Assembly: GCA_000715855.1 (NCBI GenBank)
Contig: KL571320.1
Location: 16,913-23,102 of the forward strand
Direction: 5' to 3'
Source of the DNA: Actinoplanes liguriensis
GTDB taxonomy: Bacteria; Actinomycetota; Actinomycetes; Mycobacteriales; Micromonosporaceae
DNA length: 6,190 bases
Part shown: positions 1-6,115 of the stretch, one piece after another
Numbering within the stretch: position 1 is the stretch's first letter
Layout of the letters: each line of letters begins with the position of its first letter
Position numbers and translations under genes: made by a program
The notes under the pieces: generated by a model
What the model was told of the DNA's origin: nothing
The model's input: the letters and a program-made list of their open reading frames with translations, nothing else
Database searches by the model: none

Positions 1-1032
1 CTGCCGCTCACCGTCTTCCTCGCGACCTCGGCCGTGGCGATCATCTGCTGCACCCGGCTGGCGATGCACGGGGTCTACGCCGTCCCCGCCGTCGTCGCGC
101 TCTACTCCCTGGCCCGCACCGGCCGCCGTCAGACCGCGCTGATCAGCGCCGCGACCGTCTGGGCCGTCTGGCTGGGCCTCACCCTGGGGCTCGCCGGGCC
201 GCTCGACATCGCCGAGGCGGTCCGGCCCAAGACCGGTCAGGCCTGCCTGGTCGCCACCGGGCTCGGGCTGGTGATCCTGCTGGGCGGCGCCGCCCGGATC
301 CGCGCGGAGAACTACGCCGAACAGGCCAAAGCCCGTGCCGAGCAGGCCCGGGCGCGCGCCGAGCAGGAACGCCGGCAGGCCTCCGAGGAGCGGCTCCGGA
401 TCGCGCAGGAGCTGCACGACGTGCTCGGCCACCACCTGTCGCTGATCAACGTGCAGGCCGGGGTCGGGCTGCACCTGATGGACCAGCGCCCGGAACAGGC
501 CCGCGAGGCGCTCACCGCGATCAAGAGCGCCAGTGCGGAGGCGCTGCGCGAGGTCCGGTCGGTCCTGGGCGTGCTACGCACCGAGGGGGAGGCCGCGCCC
601 CGGCAGCCCGTCCTCGGCCTGAAACGCCTGACCGAGCTGACCGCGTCGGCCGGCATCCCGGTCCGTACGACGGTCACCGGTGAACCACGCGAGCTTCCCG
701 CCGGGGTGGATCGGGCGGCCTACCGGATCGTGCAGGAGGCGCTGACCAACGTCCGCAAGCACGCCGGGCCGGAACCGGAGGCGGAGGTCGCCGTCGGATA
801 CCTGCCGGCCGCGCTCTACCTGTCGATCCGCAACGCCGGGCCGGCCACCGCCTCGGCACCGTCCGAGGACGGCAGCGGCATCACCGGGATGCGGGCGCGC
901 GCGGAAAGCCTCGGCGGGCGGCTGGAAGCGGGGTGCCCACCGACCGGGGGCTTCCTGGTCACCGTGATCCTGCCGACCAAGGGCCCGGTGCCCGAGATGT
1001 GCGACGAGCTGGCTTCGGAAGGGGAAAAATGA
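1..1032 (+). CDS. Sensor histidine kinase, NarL/DesK type (5' end missing)
   Basis: This is the C-terminal 343 residues of a membrane histidine kinase that would autophosphorylate and pass phosphate to the regulator encoded just downstream. The frame is open to the left edge, so the true start lies outside; an in-frame GTG at 34 is internal to a hydrophobic segment and is not a convincing start. Counting codons from base 1, hydrophobic stretches near 1-20, 22-38, 45-62 and 78-96 look like transmembrane helices. They are followed by a charged heptad helix (about 105-128, repeats of AEQ-A-x-A-R) that joins the membrane part to the kinase core. The HisKA_3 H-box reads ELHDVLGHHLS with the phospho-acceptor His at codon 139. 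The HATPase region has an N-box (QEALTNVRKHAG, Asn at codon 250) and a glycine-rich DGSGITGMRARAESLGG. The first ATP-lid Asp-x-Gly motif is not obvious (IRNAGP instead), a variation I believe also occurs in relatives. The input signal cannot be told. Confidence 0.93.
   Translation: MPLTVFLATSAVAIICCTRLAMHGVYAVPAVVALYSLARTGRRQTALISAATVWAVWLGLTLGLAGPLDIAEAVRPKTGQACLVATGLGLVILLGGAARIRAENYAEQAKARAEQARARAEQERRQASEERLRIAQELHDVLGHHLSLINVQAGVGLHLMDQRPEQAREALTAIKSASAEALREVRSVLGVLRTEGEAAPRQPVLGLKRLTELTASAGIPVRTTVTGEPRELPAGVDRAAYRIVQEALTNVRKHAGPEPEAEVAVGYLPAALYLSIRNAGPATASAPSEDGSGITGMRARAESLGGRLEAGCPPTGGFLVTVILPTKGPVPEMCDELASEGEK
1017..1024 (+). promoter_or_regulatory. Ribosome binding site of the response regulator gene
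   Basis: A purine-rich GGAAGGGG ends four bases before the ATG at 1029 and lies inside the end of the kinase gene. It decides the start of the regulator: the open frame extends upstream to 933, but only the ATG at 1029 has this site, and it gives the normal N-terminus of a receiver domain. Confidence 0.65.
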
Positions 1033-1700
1033 TCTCGGTGGTGCTGGCGGACGATCAGGCGCTGGTCCGGGCCGGTTTCCGGGCGCTGCTCGACGCCGAG
1101 CCCGACATCCGGGTGGTCGGCGAGGCCGCGGACGGGGTGCAGGCGGTGACCCTGGTCCGGGCCACCCGGCCGGACGTGGTGCTGATGGACATCCGGATGC
1201 CCGGCGTCGACGGGCTCGAGGCGACCCGGCGGATCGCGGCCGACCCGGCCTGCGCCGACACCCGGGTGGTCATCCTGACGACGTTCGAGCTCGACGAGTA
1301 TGTGTTCGAGGCGCTGCGCACCGGCGCCTCCGGCTTCCTGGTCAAGGACACCGAGCCGGTCGAGCTGATCCGGGGCGTCCGCGCCGTGGCCGCCGGCGAC
1401 GGCCTGCTGTCACCGAGCGTGACCCGGCGGGTGATCGGCGAGTTCGCCGGGTCCGGCACGGGCCGCCGCCCGGAACCACCCCGCGAGCTGGACCAGCTCA
1501 CCGACCGGGAACGCGAGGTGATGGCGCTGGTCGCCGAGGGCCTCTCCAACGACGAGATCGCCGCCCGCCTGGTGATCAGCCCGGCAACCGCCAAGACCCA
1601 CGTCAGCCGGACGATGATCAAGCTGGGGGCGCGGGATCGGGCCCAGCTGGTGGTCTACGCCTACGAGGCCGGCCTGATCCGCCCCGGCTGGCTCGCATAG
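1029..1700 (+). CDS. Response regulator, NarL/FixJ family with LuxR-type HTH
   Basis: A 223-residue DNA-binding response regulator, the full usual length for the family and the likely partner of the kinase upstream. The start ATG overlaps the kinase stop as ATGA, the arrangement typical of translationally coupled two-component genes. The receiver domain (about 1-120) has the acidic pair D8-D9, the phospho-acceptor D54 in LMDIRMPG, the switch Thr in ILTTF (84-85) and the conserved K106 in FLVKD. A linker of about 35 residues rich in Pro, Arg and Gly leads to the LuxR helix-turn-helix (about 157-215), with LTDREREVMALVAEGLSN, then EIAARLVISPATAKTHVSR. All key residues are present, so it should be functional. 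Target genes are unknown; regulation of a neighbouring membrane or transport operon is common for this family, but the upstream neighbours are outside the window. Confidence 0.96.
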   Translation: MISVVLADDQALVRAGFRALLDAEPDIRVVGEAADGVQAVTLVRATRPDVVLMDIRMPGVDGLEATRRIAADPACADTRVVILTTFELDEYVFEALRTGASGFLVKDTEPVELIRGVRAVAAGDGLLSPSVTRRVIGEFAGSGTGRRPEPPRELDQLTDREREVMALVAEGLSNDEIAARLVISPATAKTHVSRTMIKLGARDRAQLVVYAYEAGLIRPGWLA

Positions 1701-1706
1701 CCCTAC

Positions 1707-1885
1707 TTCCGCGCGCCTCCCGTCCGGCGCTGGGGGTGCCCTGCACGGCTCCGGTCTGGTGCTGGGGCGTGCCTTTCGCGCGTCTCCGGTTCGGCGCTGG
1801 GCGTGCCCTTCCCCCCGCGTGTCCTTTCCGCGCGTGTCCCGTCCGAGCGTGTCCCGGCCGGCGCTGGGGCGCGGCCCCTGTGCCC
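1707..1885. repeat. Degenerate tandem repeat in the convergent intergenic gap
   Basis: Most of the 197-base gap between the convergent regulator and Nudix genes is built from a worn repeat. One element is a GGCGCTGGG-GTGCC core at 1726-1740, 1758-1773, 1793-1807 and (partial) from 1860; steps are 32, 35 and 67 bases, the last about two units. The other element is a 19-mer like TTCCGCGCGTGTCCCGTCC at 1707-1725, 1774-1792 and 1826-1844, with short GCGTGTCC echoes at 1817-1824 and 1848-1855. The cores could form short imperfect hairpins (GGCGC against GTGCC with a wobble) that might help end transcription from both sides, but no T-run follows them, so I do not call a terminator. I see no gene in it. 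Confidence 0.6.
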
Positions 1886-1897
1886 GCCGTCGCCCCG

Positions 1898-2383
1898 TCA
1901 GAAGCCGCCTTCGCCCGGGGCGGCGAAAAACGGTGGGGCGTTGTCGTCGAGCGCCAGGGCCATCATGCGGTGGGTGAACCCGTCCAGCTCGGGCAGCGAG
2001 TCCAGCGGGAACCACCCGACCGCCAGCGACTCGCTGTCGTTGACCCGGGCCTCGCCGCCGACCGCGTGACAGCGGAAGAAGATGTTGACCATCTGGCAGT
2101 GGTCGCCGTTCAGATACGTGACCTCGTGCGACACCACACCCGCCAGCCGCTCGATCTTGACCTGGACCGCGGTCTCCTCCTCGACCTCACGGACCACCGC
2201 GTCGGCCGGCTGCTCGCCCGGATCCATCAGACCGGCGATCAGGTTCCACTTCGCGTTGTCGCTGCGCTGGTGCAGGAGCACCTCACCGCGGTCGTTCAGC
2301 ACGATCGCCGAGACGGTCGGGAACATGATCAGTTCATGGCCGACCCGGTCGCGCAGGTTCCGGACGTAATCGGAGGCAGGCAT
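1898..2383 (-). CDS. Nudix hydrolase
   Basis: A 161-residue Nudix-fold protein, expected to split a nucleoside diphosphate linked to some other group (X) with Mg2+ or Mn2+ in the cytoplasm; the substrate cannot be told from sequence. The N-terminus (MPASDYVRNLRDRVGHE) resembles that of many actinobacterial Nudix proteins and supports the ATG at 2383. The Nudix box spans residues 51-73: G51, then E57, then R65-E66-V-E-E-E-T-A72-V. It follows GX5EX7REUXEEXGU except that the last Gly is Ala (A72); the catalytic and metal-binding Arg and Glu residues are all there. The C-terminal part (DSESLAVGWFPLDSLPEL) is the usual conserved strand and helix of the family. It stands alone: the regulator gene converges on it, and 527 bases separate it from the cyclase gene upstream on the same strand. 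It may have its own promoter. Confidence 0.93.
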   Translation of the reverse strand: MPASDYVRNLRDRVGHELIMFPTVSAIVLNDRGEVLLHQRSDNAKWNLIAGLMDPGEQPADAVVREVEEETAVQVKIERLAGVVSHEVTYLNGDHCQMVNIFFRCHAVGGEARVNDSESLAVGWFPLDSLPELDGFTHRMMALALDDNAPPFFAAPGEGGF

Positions 2384-2389
2384 GCCCCG

Positions 2390-2395
2390 AACCTA
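2390..2395 (-). promoter_or_regulatory. Possible -10 box of the Nudix gene (leaderless)
   Basis: On the minus strand TAGGTT fits the actinobacterial -10 pattern TANNNT and sits six bases before the Nudix ATG. Transcription would then begin at or next to the A of the start codon, giving a leaderless mRNA. In keeping with this, there is no well-spaced Shine-Dalgarno sequence before the ATG (only GGGG one base away). No good -35 box is seen at normal spacing; TTCACA occurs 20 bases upstream, which is too far. This is a weak call made from sequence pattern alone. Confidence 0.28.
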
Positions 2396-2478
2396 TCCAC
2401 GACCGGTTGCCACGGTGTGAACTCCCGGCGCGCCCACCCCCACGCCCGGTCCCGGCAGCACCGGCTGGGCCCCACCGG

Positions 2479-2769
2479 GGTTACCGCGGCCTGCGGCCCG
2501 GCTGGCCGCTCGCGGCTGGGTCCCAGCGTGGTTGTGGCGGGCTGCGGCCCGGCTGGCCGCTCGCGGCTGGTGCTCACCGTGGTTATGGCGGCCCTATAAC
2601 CACAGTAGGGGCCAGCTGGCTGGTCGCGGCTGGGGCTTGCTGTGGTTATGGCGGGTCTATAACCACGGTGGGGCCCAGCCGACTGGTCGCGGCTGGGGCT
2701 CACCGTGGTTTTCGCGGGTCCATAACCACCGTGCGGCCCAGCTCGCTGCTTGCGGGCGGGGCAGCGTGG
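2479..2769. repeat. Five-unit tandem repeat array, 51- and 63-bp units
   Basis: Five imperfect units start at GGTT at 2479, 2530, 2581, 2644 and 2707, so the first two are 51 bases long and the next two 63. All share a GGTTRTGGCGGG-like head (worn in the first) and a tail resembling CTCGCGGCTGGTGCTCACCGT. The 51- and 63-base forms differ by a 12-base block that begins with ATAACCAC, the complement of the GTGGTTAT head; only the long units can therefore fold. The fifth unit fades out around 2769. The array lies downstream of the cyclase gene and upstream of the Nudix gene, both read leftward. Since both unit lengths are multiples of three, long frames stay open through the array on both strands (17- and 21-residue periods); I regard these as artefacts and the array as non-coding. 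Confidence 0.85.
2579..2729. other. Three hairpins inside the repeat array
   Basis: Each of the last three repeat units holds the inverted repeat GTGGTTAT / ATAACCAC. Copy one has arms 2579-2586 and 2596-2603 with a nine-base loop and a perfect 8-bp stem. Copy two has arms 2642-2649 and 2659-2666, also with a perfect stem and nine-base loop, extendable by two pairs (one G-T). Copy three has arms 2705-2712 and 2722-2729, with one T-T mismatch because the left arm is GTGGTTTT. The AT-bearing arms stand out in very GC-rich DNA. They could be RNA hairpins ending or stabilising the cyclase transcript, or binding sites for a dimeric protein; no T-run follows the arms on the minus strand. Confidence 0.8.
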
Positions 2770-2871
2770 CCGGCCGGCGTGCGTAGACCCCACCCTGACC
2801 AAGGGGGCAGACCGCCCAAGCACCCATTATCCCGGAATTCGGGGGCCGGGGCCGCGATCGGGCGGCGAGCC
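2770..2871. other. Gene-free spacer
   Basis: Together with the repeat array and the DnaA-box pair this makes up the gene-free stretch behind the cyclase gene. It holds an imperfect palindrome around an EcoRI-like GAATTC (about 2831-2844) and a small GGGC/GCCC hairpin (about 2806-2818). I see no convincing promoter, terminator or small gene in it. The other flank of the array, 2396-2478, also shows nothing I can name. Confidence 0.5.
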
Positions 2872-2897
2872 TGTGGACAACCGCGTGGTGTGGACAG
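2872..2897 (-). promoter_or_regulatory. Pair of DnaA-box-like sites
   Basis: On the minus strand the window reads CTGTCCACA (2889-2897) and then TTGTCCACA (2872-2880), in the same orientation, 17 bases start to start. TTGTCCACA is the preferred DnaA box of high-GC actinobacteria; the other copy differs from it by one base. Two boxes are too few for a replication origin, and no dnaA, dnaN or AT-rich unwinding region is seen. They might be a DnaA-responsive or DnaA-titrating site just after the cyclase gene, or chance. Confidence 0.35.
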
Positions 2898-2910
2898 CGG
2901 GCGGGGTGGC

Positions 2911-4389
2911 TCAGTTTCTGGTAGGGGCCGGCGCGTGGACCTCGGGTGCGAGCACGGCCCGGTTCCGACCGGCGGACTTGGCGGCGTAGAGGGCTTCGTC
3001 TGCCGCGCGCAGCAGTTCGGTGGGCTCGGCGAGGGGCCCGGGCGCGCTGGCGGCCCCGATGGAGGCCGTCACCGTGATCAGGGTCTGGTCGGTGACTTCG
3101 ACCGGCAGGTCGGCGATGGCTTTGCGGGTCCGTTCGGCGAGGGCCGGCAGTTCTCCGGCGGTGATGTGCGGGATCAGGGCGATGAACTCTTCTCCGCCGT
3201 ATCGCGCGAAGGTGGCCCCGGCCCGGGCGCCGGCGGCGAGCCGCTGGGCGAGTTCGCGGAGGACCCGGTCGCCGCCCGGATGCCCGTACGTGTCGTTGAT
3301 TCTTTTGAAATGGTCGATGTCGATCATGACAAGACCGATGCGGTAGCCGGCGCGGGCGGCCCGCCGGCACTCGGTGACCAGGGCTTCTTCGAAGTATCGG
3401 CGATTGCGCACCCCGGTGAGGCCGTCGGTGTCGGCGGCGCGCCGCTGTGCCGCGACCAGGGCCGCCATCCGGGCCAGGACCAGCAGGAACATCACCGCGC
3501 AGGCGGCGCTGGTGAGCGGGATGTTCACGGTGCGCCCGGCCAGGTTCTCGCCGAACTGCAGGCCGGGCACCATCAGCACGGCACAGGTGAGCAGGGTCAG
3601 CCGGGCCGGGGTGGCGTCCGGCGCGGCGACCTGGCTGCGGGAGTCGAAGTCGCGCATCGCCGGGTGCAGCGCGGCCGCGGCGAGCAACCCGAGGGAGACG
3701 ATCCAGGTGGCGCCGGTGAACGGCTCGGTGGTGTTCGCCCCACCGAGAAGACCCACGATCGCGTACGCGGTGTCCGCCCCGAACATCAGCAGCAGGTAGC
3801 CGAGGAGCAGCCGCAGCGCGGGGCTGCGCCCACCCGACCGGAGCACGAGCCGGATCGCCAGGATCAGCAGCATCAGGTCGAGGATCGGGTACGCGGCCTC
3901 GGTCAGTTTCGCGGACATCGTCAGGTCCGAGTCACCAGCGACCGGCTTGATGAAGAACTCCCAGCTCAGAAGGCTGGCGCTGATCGCCACGACGAGCGCG
4001 TCCAACCCGGTGGCGAGGTCCCAGCCGGGGGTGCGGCGCCGGATGAACGTGATCACCGCGATCCCGGTCAGCGCCGAGCTGCTCAGGTAGAGCACGTCGC
4101 TGGGGGTCGGCTCGGTCATCGTCCCGGTGGACCAGAGGTCGAAGCTGTAGAGCATGTCGGCGACGGCGTAGCAGACCTGTCCGACGGCGAGCGCGATCCA
4201 GCCGGCCGGACGCGCCGGCCGGTTGATCAGGATTCCGGCCACGATGATGATCGGGGTGGTGCAGGTGATCGTCATGTAGGCGGTCTCGTAGCCCAGGAAC
4301 GGCCATCCGAGCAGCTGGCCCACGCAGCGGAGCAGCGCGCACACGGCGACCACGACGAGCCACAGCTGCCAGGGCCGGATGCGATCCAT
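2911..4389 (-). CDS. Membrane-bound diguanylate cyclase (GGDEF domain)
   Basis: A 492-residue protein predicted to make cyclic di-GMP from two GTP at the inner face of the membrane. Residues 1-315 hold about ten hydrophobic helices (near 7-27, 34-55, 62-80, 97-114, 124-141, 160-178, 185-207, 220-235, 260-275, 290-312) with a DVLYL motif common in actinobacterial GGDEF proteins; this part is probably the sensor. The GGDEF domain (about 323-480) starts at DTDGLTGVRNRR and keeps the metal ligands D357 and D374, the guanine-binding N365 (FKRINDTYGH) and GGEEF at 398-402, so it should be active. The product-inhibition I-site RxxD is RAGA (389-392), so it is lost. There is no EAL or HD-GYP domain. 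The frame stays open far upstream, but that part overlaps the debranching gene. I chose ATG 4389 over ATG 4437 because the 15 codons between them have many A/T third bases (CGT, TCT, GCA, GGA, GCT), unlike the rest of the gene. Starting at 4437 would leave only two bases after the upstream stop. Confidence 0.93.
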   Translation of the reverse strand: MDRIRPWQLWLVVVAVCALLRCVGQLLGWPFLGYETAYMTITCTTPIIIVAGILINRPARPAGWIALAVGQVCYAVADMLYSFDLWSTGTMTEPTPSDVLYLSSSALTGIAVITFIRRRTPGWDLATGLDALVVAISASLLSWEFFIKPVAGDSDLTMSAKLTEAAYPILDLMLLILAIRLVLRSGGRSPALRLLLGYLLLMFGADTAYAIVGLLGGANTTEPFTGATWIVSLGLLAAAALHPAMRDFDSRSQVAAPDATPARLTLLTCAVLMVPGLQFGENLAGRTVNIPLTSAACAVMFLLVLARMAALVAAQRRAADTDGLTGVRNRRYFEEALVTECRRAARAGYRIGLVMIDIDHFKRINDTYGHPGGDRVLRELAQRLAAGARAGATFARYGGEEFIALIPHITAGELPALAERTRKAIADLPVEVTDQTLITVTASIGAASAPGPLAEPTELLRAADEALYAAKSAGRNRAVLAPEVHAPAPTRN

Positions 4390-4439
4390 GTGCCAAGCGT
4401 CGGGTCCGCCGGTTGCAGAACGGGTGCGATGCCGCATCC

Positions 4440-6113
4440 TCAGAGTTTCCGTGCCCGGAGTTGCTCGGCGACCGACCAGGCCTGGAACGGGCAGCCGGTG
4501 CCGGTGTGCGGGGCGTCGCCGTCGGCGGTCTCCGAGATCGATCCGAGGCCGTGCTCGCTCAGGTGCGGTTCGGTGTCGGCGAGGACGTCGGGCACGCCGA
4601 TGCCGAGGCGGTGCCAGGCTTCGACGTACGGGCCGGTGAGCCACGGCCAGACCGTCCCGGTGTGGTATGCCCTGTCCCGTTCGGCCGGGCCACCCGCGTG
4701 CCGCCCGTGATAGCCCGGCGTCCCGGGCGCCTGGCTGCGCAACCCCATCGGCGTGAGCAGTGCCGCCCCGATCCGTCCGAGCACCGCCGGGTCCGGTCGC
4801 AGCGGCGCGTGCGGCAGCGACCAGGCCAGCAGTTGGTTGGGCCGCATCGTGTGATCGCCGAGCACGTCCTGGAGCTGCCCGGACAGGGTGGGGAAGGAGC
4901 GCGCGAAACTGCCCCGGGCCGTGGCGTGCAGCGAGTCGAAGCCGAGCGCGGCGAGCGCGTTGATCCACAACGCGTTGACTTCCACCGCTTTCCCGGTACG
5001 GGGTGTCACCGCGACCCCGTCCACCCGGGCGTCCATCCAGGTCAGCGCCTCGCCGACCGCCCCCTGGGTGAGCAGCCCGTCCACCGGGTCGGCCGTGATC
5101 CCGTAGCGCGTGCCCGCGAGATGATGCTCGATCACACCGCGTAAATCAGTCTCCAGCTCGGCGAACAGGTCGTCATCGCCGGTGACCGTCACGTGCCGGT
5201 CCACCGCGTGCAGGAACCAGAGGGTCCCGTCCACGGTGTTGTACTCCACGCTGCCGGTGTCGGCGGTGTTCGCCAGCATCCCCTCGGAGAGCGTCGCGGC
5301 GTAGGCGCGCAGCAGCTCACGGCCCTCGTCCGCGCGCCGGGTGGACAGGAACAGCCCCTCGTAACCGATCATCGTGTCCCGCGACCACGCCCCGAACCAC
5401 GGGTAACCGGCGACGACGTCCGGCCCCCGGACGATGAACGCGTCCGCGGCCAGGGCGAGCGCGGCCTGGACGGCATCGGCGGGCGCGGCGGCGGCGACCA
5501 CCTCGCGATTCCGGCGACGGGCGGCTTCCACCGTGCCCGGGGGCGGCGGGGTGGCCAGGTCACCGGCCCACGCGACGACCTCGACGTCACTTTCCAGCGC
5601 GGCGTGGAAGCTCCCGGCGTACCACAAATTCTCTTGATCCTGCAGTCCGCGCGCGGCCTCCTCGCGGTAGCGGACCCCCTGGAACCACTCCCCGGCGGAC
5701 GCGAAGCCGGGCCCGGCGATCCGGTAGGAGTCCTCGACCACGCAGCCGTCCGCGGCCGGCGTGACCGAGATCGACGACCCCTGCTCGCCGTGCGCGTCCC
5801 GCCAGGCGCAGAGCGCCTCGAGGGTGATCCGGACCGGCCCGCCGGCGACCAGCCGGTGCACGACGGAGACCGCGGCCCGCCCGTGTGCCGTCGCGATCTC
5901 CCGCTCGATCACGACGTCCCCGATCCGCCACCGCCACCGCGGCACCCCGTCGATCAGCTCGAACGAGGTCAGCAGCTCGTGCCCGCGCGGCTCGATCGCC
6001 CCGCCGGCCCACTCGTGACAGCCGAGCCGGACCAGCGCCCCGGACGGCAGCGTCACCACCGCGTCGAGCGCGGCAAGGCCCAGCATGCGGGACGCCGGTG
6101 TTGCGCCCGCCAC
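4440..6113 (-). CDS. Glycogen debranching enzyme, amylo-alpha-1,6-glucosidase (main open part)
   Basis: A 557-residue open frame covering most of an archaeal/bacterial-type glycogen debranching enzyme, which removes alpha-1,6 branches during glycogen or maltodextrin breakdown in the cytoplasm. Numbered from the GTG at 6113, the N-terminal beta-sandwich part runs to about 205. The (alpha/alpha)6 catalytic domain follows with the family signatures AGYPWFGAWSRDTMIGYEGL (235-254), YNTVDGTLWF (291-300), LTWMDAR (357-363), GKAVEVNALW (374-383), YHTGTVWPWLTGPYVEA (483-499) and GSISETADGDAPH (524-536), ending GCPFQAWSVAEQLR. The acidic residues in WSRD, TWMD and GSISE are candidates for catalysis. 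The GTG is only the first start codon in this frame; similarity continues upstream (RRYHGLL just before it) and crosses into another frame, so the gene begins outside the window and is interrupted by an apparent one-base loss between 6140 and 6141. The cyclase gene follows after 50 bases on the same strand and is probably cotranscribed. Confidence 0.92.
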   Translation of the reverse strand: MAGATPASRMLGLAALDAVVTLPSGALVRLGCHEWAGGAIEPRGHELLTSFELIDGVPRWRWRIGDVVIEREIATAHGRAAVSVVHRLVAGGPVRITLEALCAWRDAHGEQGSSISVTPAADGCVVEDSYRIAGPGFASAGEWFQGVRYREEAARGLQDQENLWYAGSFHAALESDVEVVAWAGDLATPPPPGTVEAARRRNREVVAAAAPADAVQAALALAADAFIVRGPDVVAGYPWFGAWSRDTMIGYEGLFLSTRRADEGRELLRAYAATLSEGMLANTADTGSVEYNTVDGTLWFLHAVDRHVTVTGDDDLFAELETDLRGVIEHHLAGTRYGITADPVDGLLTQGAVGEALTWMDARVDGVAVTPRTGKAVEVNALWINALAALGFDSLHATARGSFARSFPTLSGQLQDVLGDHTMRPNQLLAWSLPHAPLRPDPAVLGRIGAALLTPMGLRSQAPGTPGYHGRHAGGPAERDRAYHTGTVWPWLTGPYVEAWHRLGIGVPDVLADTEPHLSEHGLGSISETADGDAPHTGTGCPFQAWSVAEQLRARKL

Positions 6114-6115
6114 TG

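Noticed and set aside
933..1028. Upstream extension of the response regulator frame to 933
   Set aside because: It lies inside the kinase ATPase domain, whereas the ATG at 1029 has a strong ribosome binding site and the standard receiver N-terminus.
2479..2769. CRISPR array
   Set aside because: Units are contiguous and imperfect with no unique spacers, unit length varies by 12 bases, and there are no cas genes.
2329..2823. A minus-strand frame coding 17- and 21-residue repeats (RDQPAGPYCGYRAAITT type)
   Set aside because: Periodic only because the DNA units are multiples of three; it overlaps the Nudix start in another frame and has no recognisable start signal or domain. The array is better read as non-coding.
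2806..2844. Intrinsic terminator after the cyclase gene
   Set aside because: Stems are only four to five pairs or carry a mismatch, and no T-run follows on the minus strand.
2872..2897. Replication origin at the DnaA-like boxes
   Set aside because: Only two boxes, no AT-rich region, and no dnaA/dnaN or plasmid replication genes nearby.
2407..4710. A 767-codon plus-strand open frame through the repeat array and opposite the cyclase and the end of the debranching gene
   Set aside because: It is the antisense of a clear GGDEF protein; its translation is low-complexity Gly/Arg/Pro/Gln-rich without any domain. Long antisense frames are expected at this GC content.
4390..4968. N-terminal extension of the cyclase to 4968
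   Set aside because: This stretch overlaps the debranching gene in another frame and translates to Arg/Ala-rich sequence with no helix or domain; the membrane protein begins naturally at MDRIRPWQLW.
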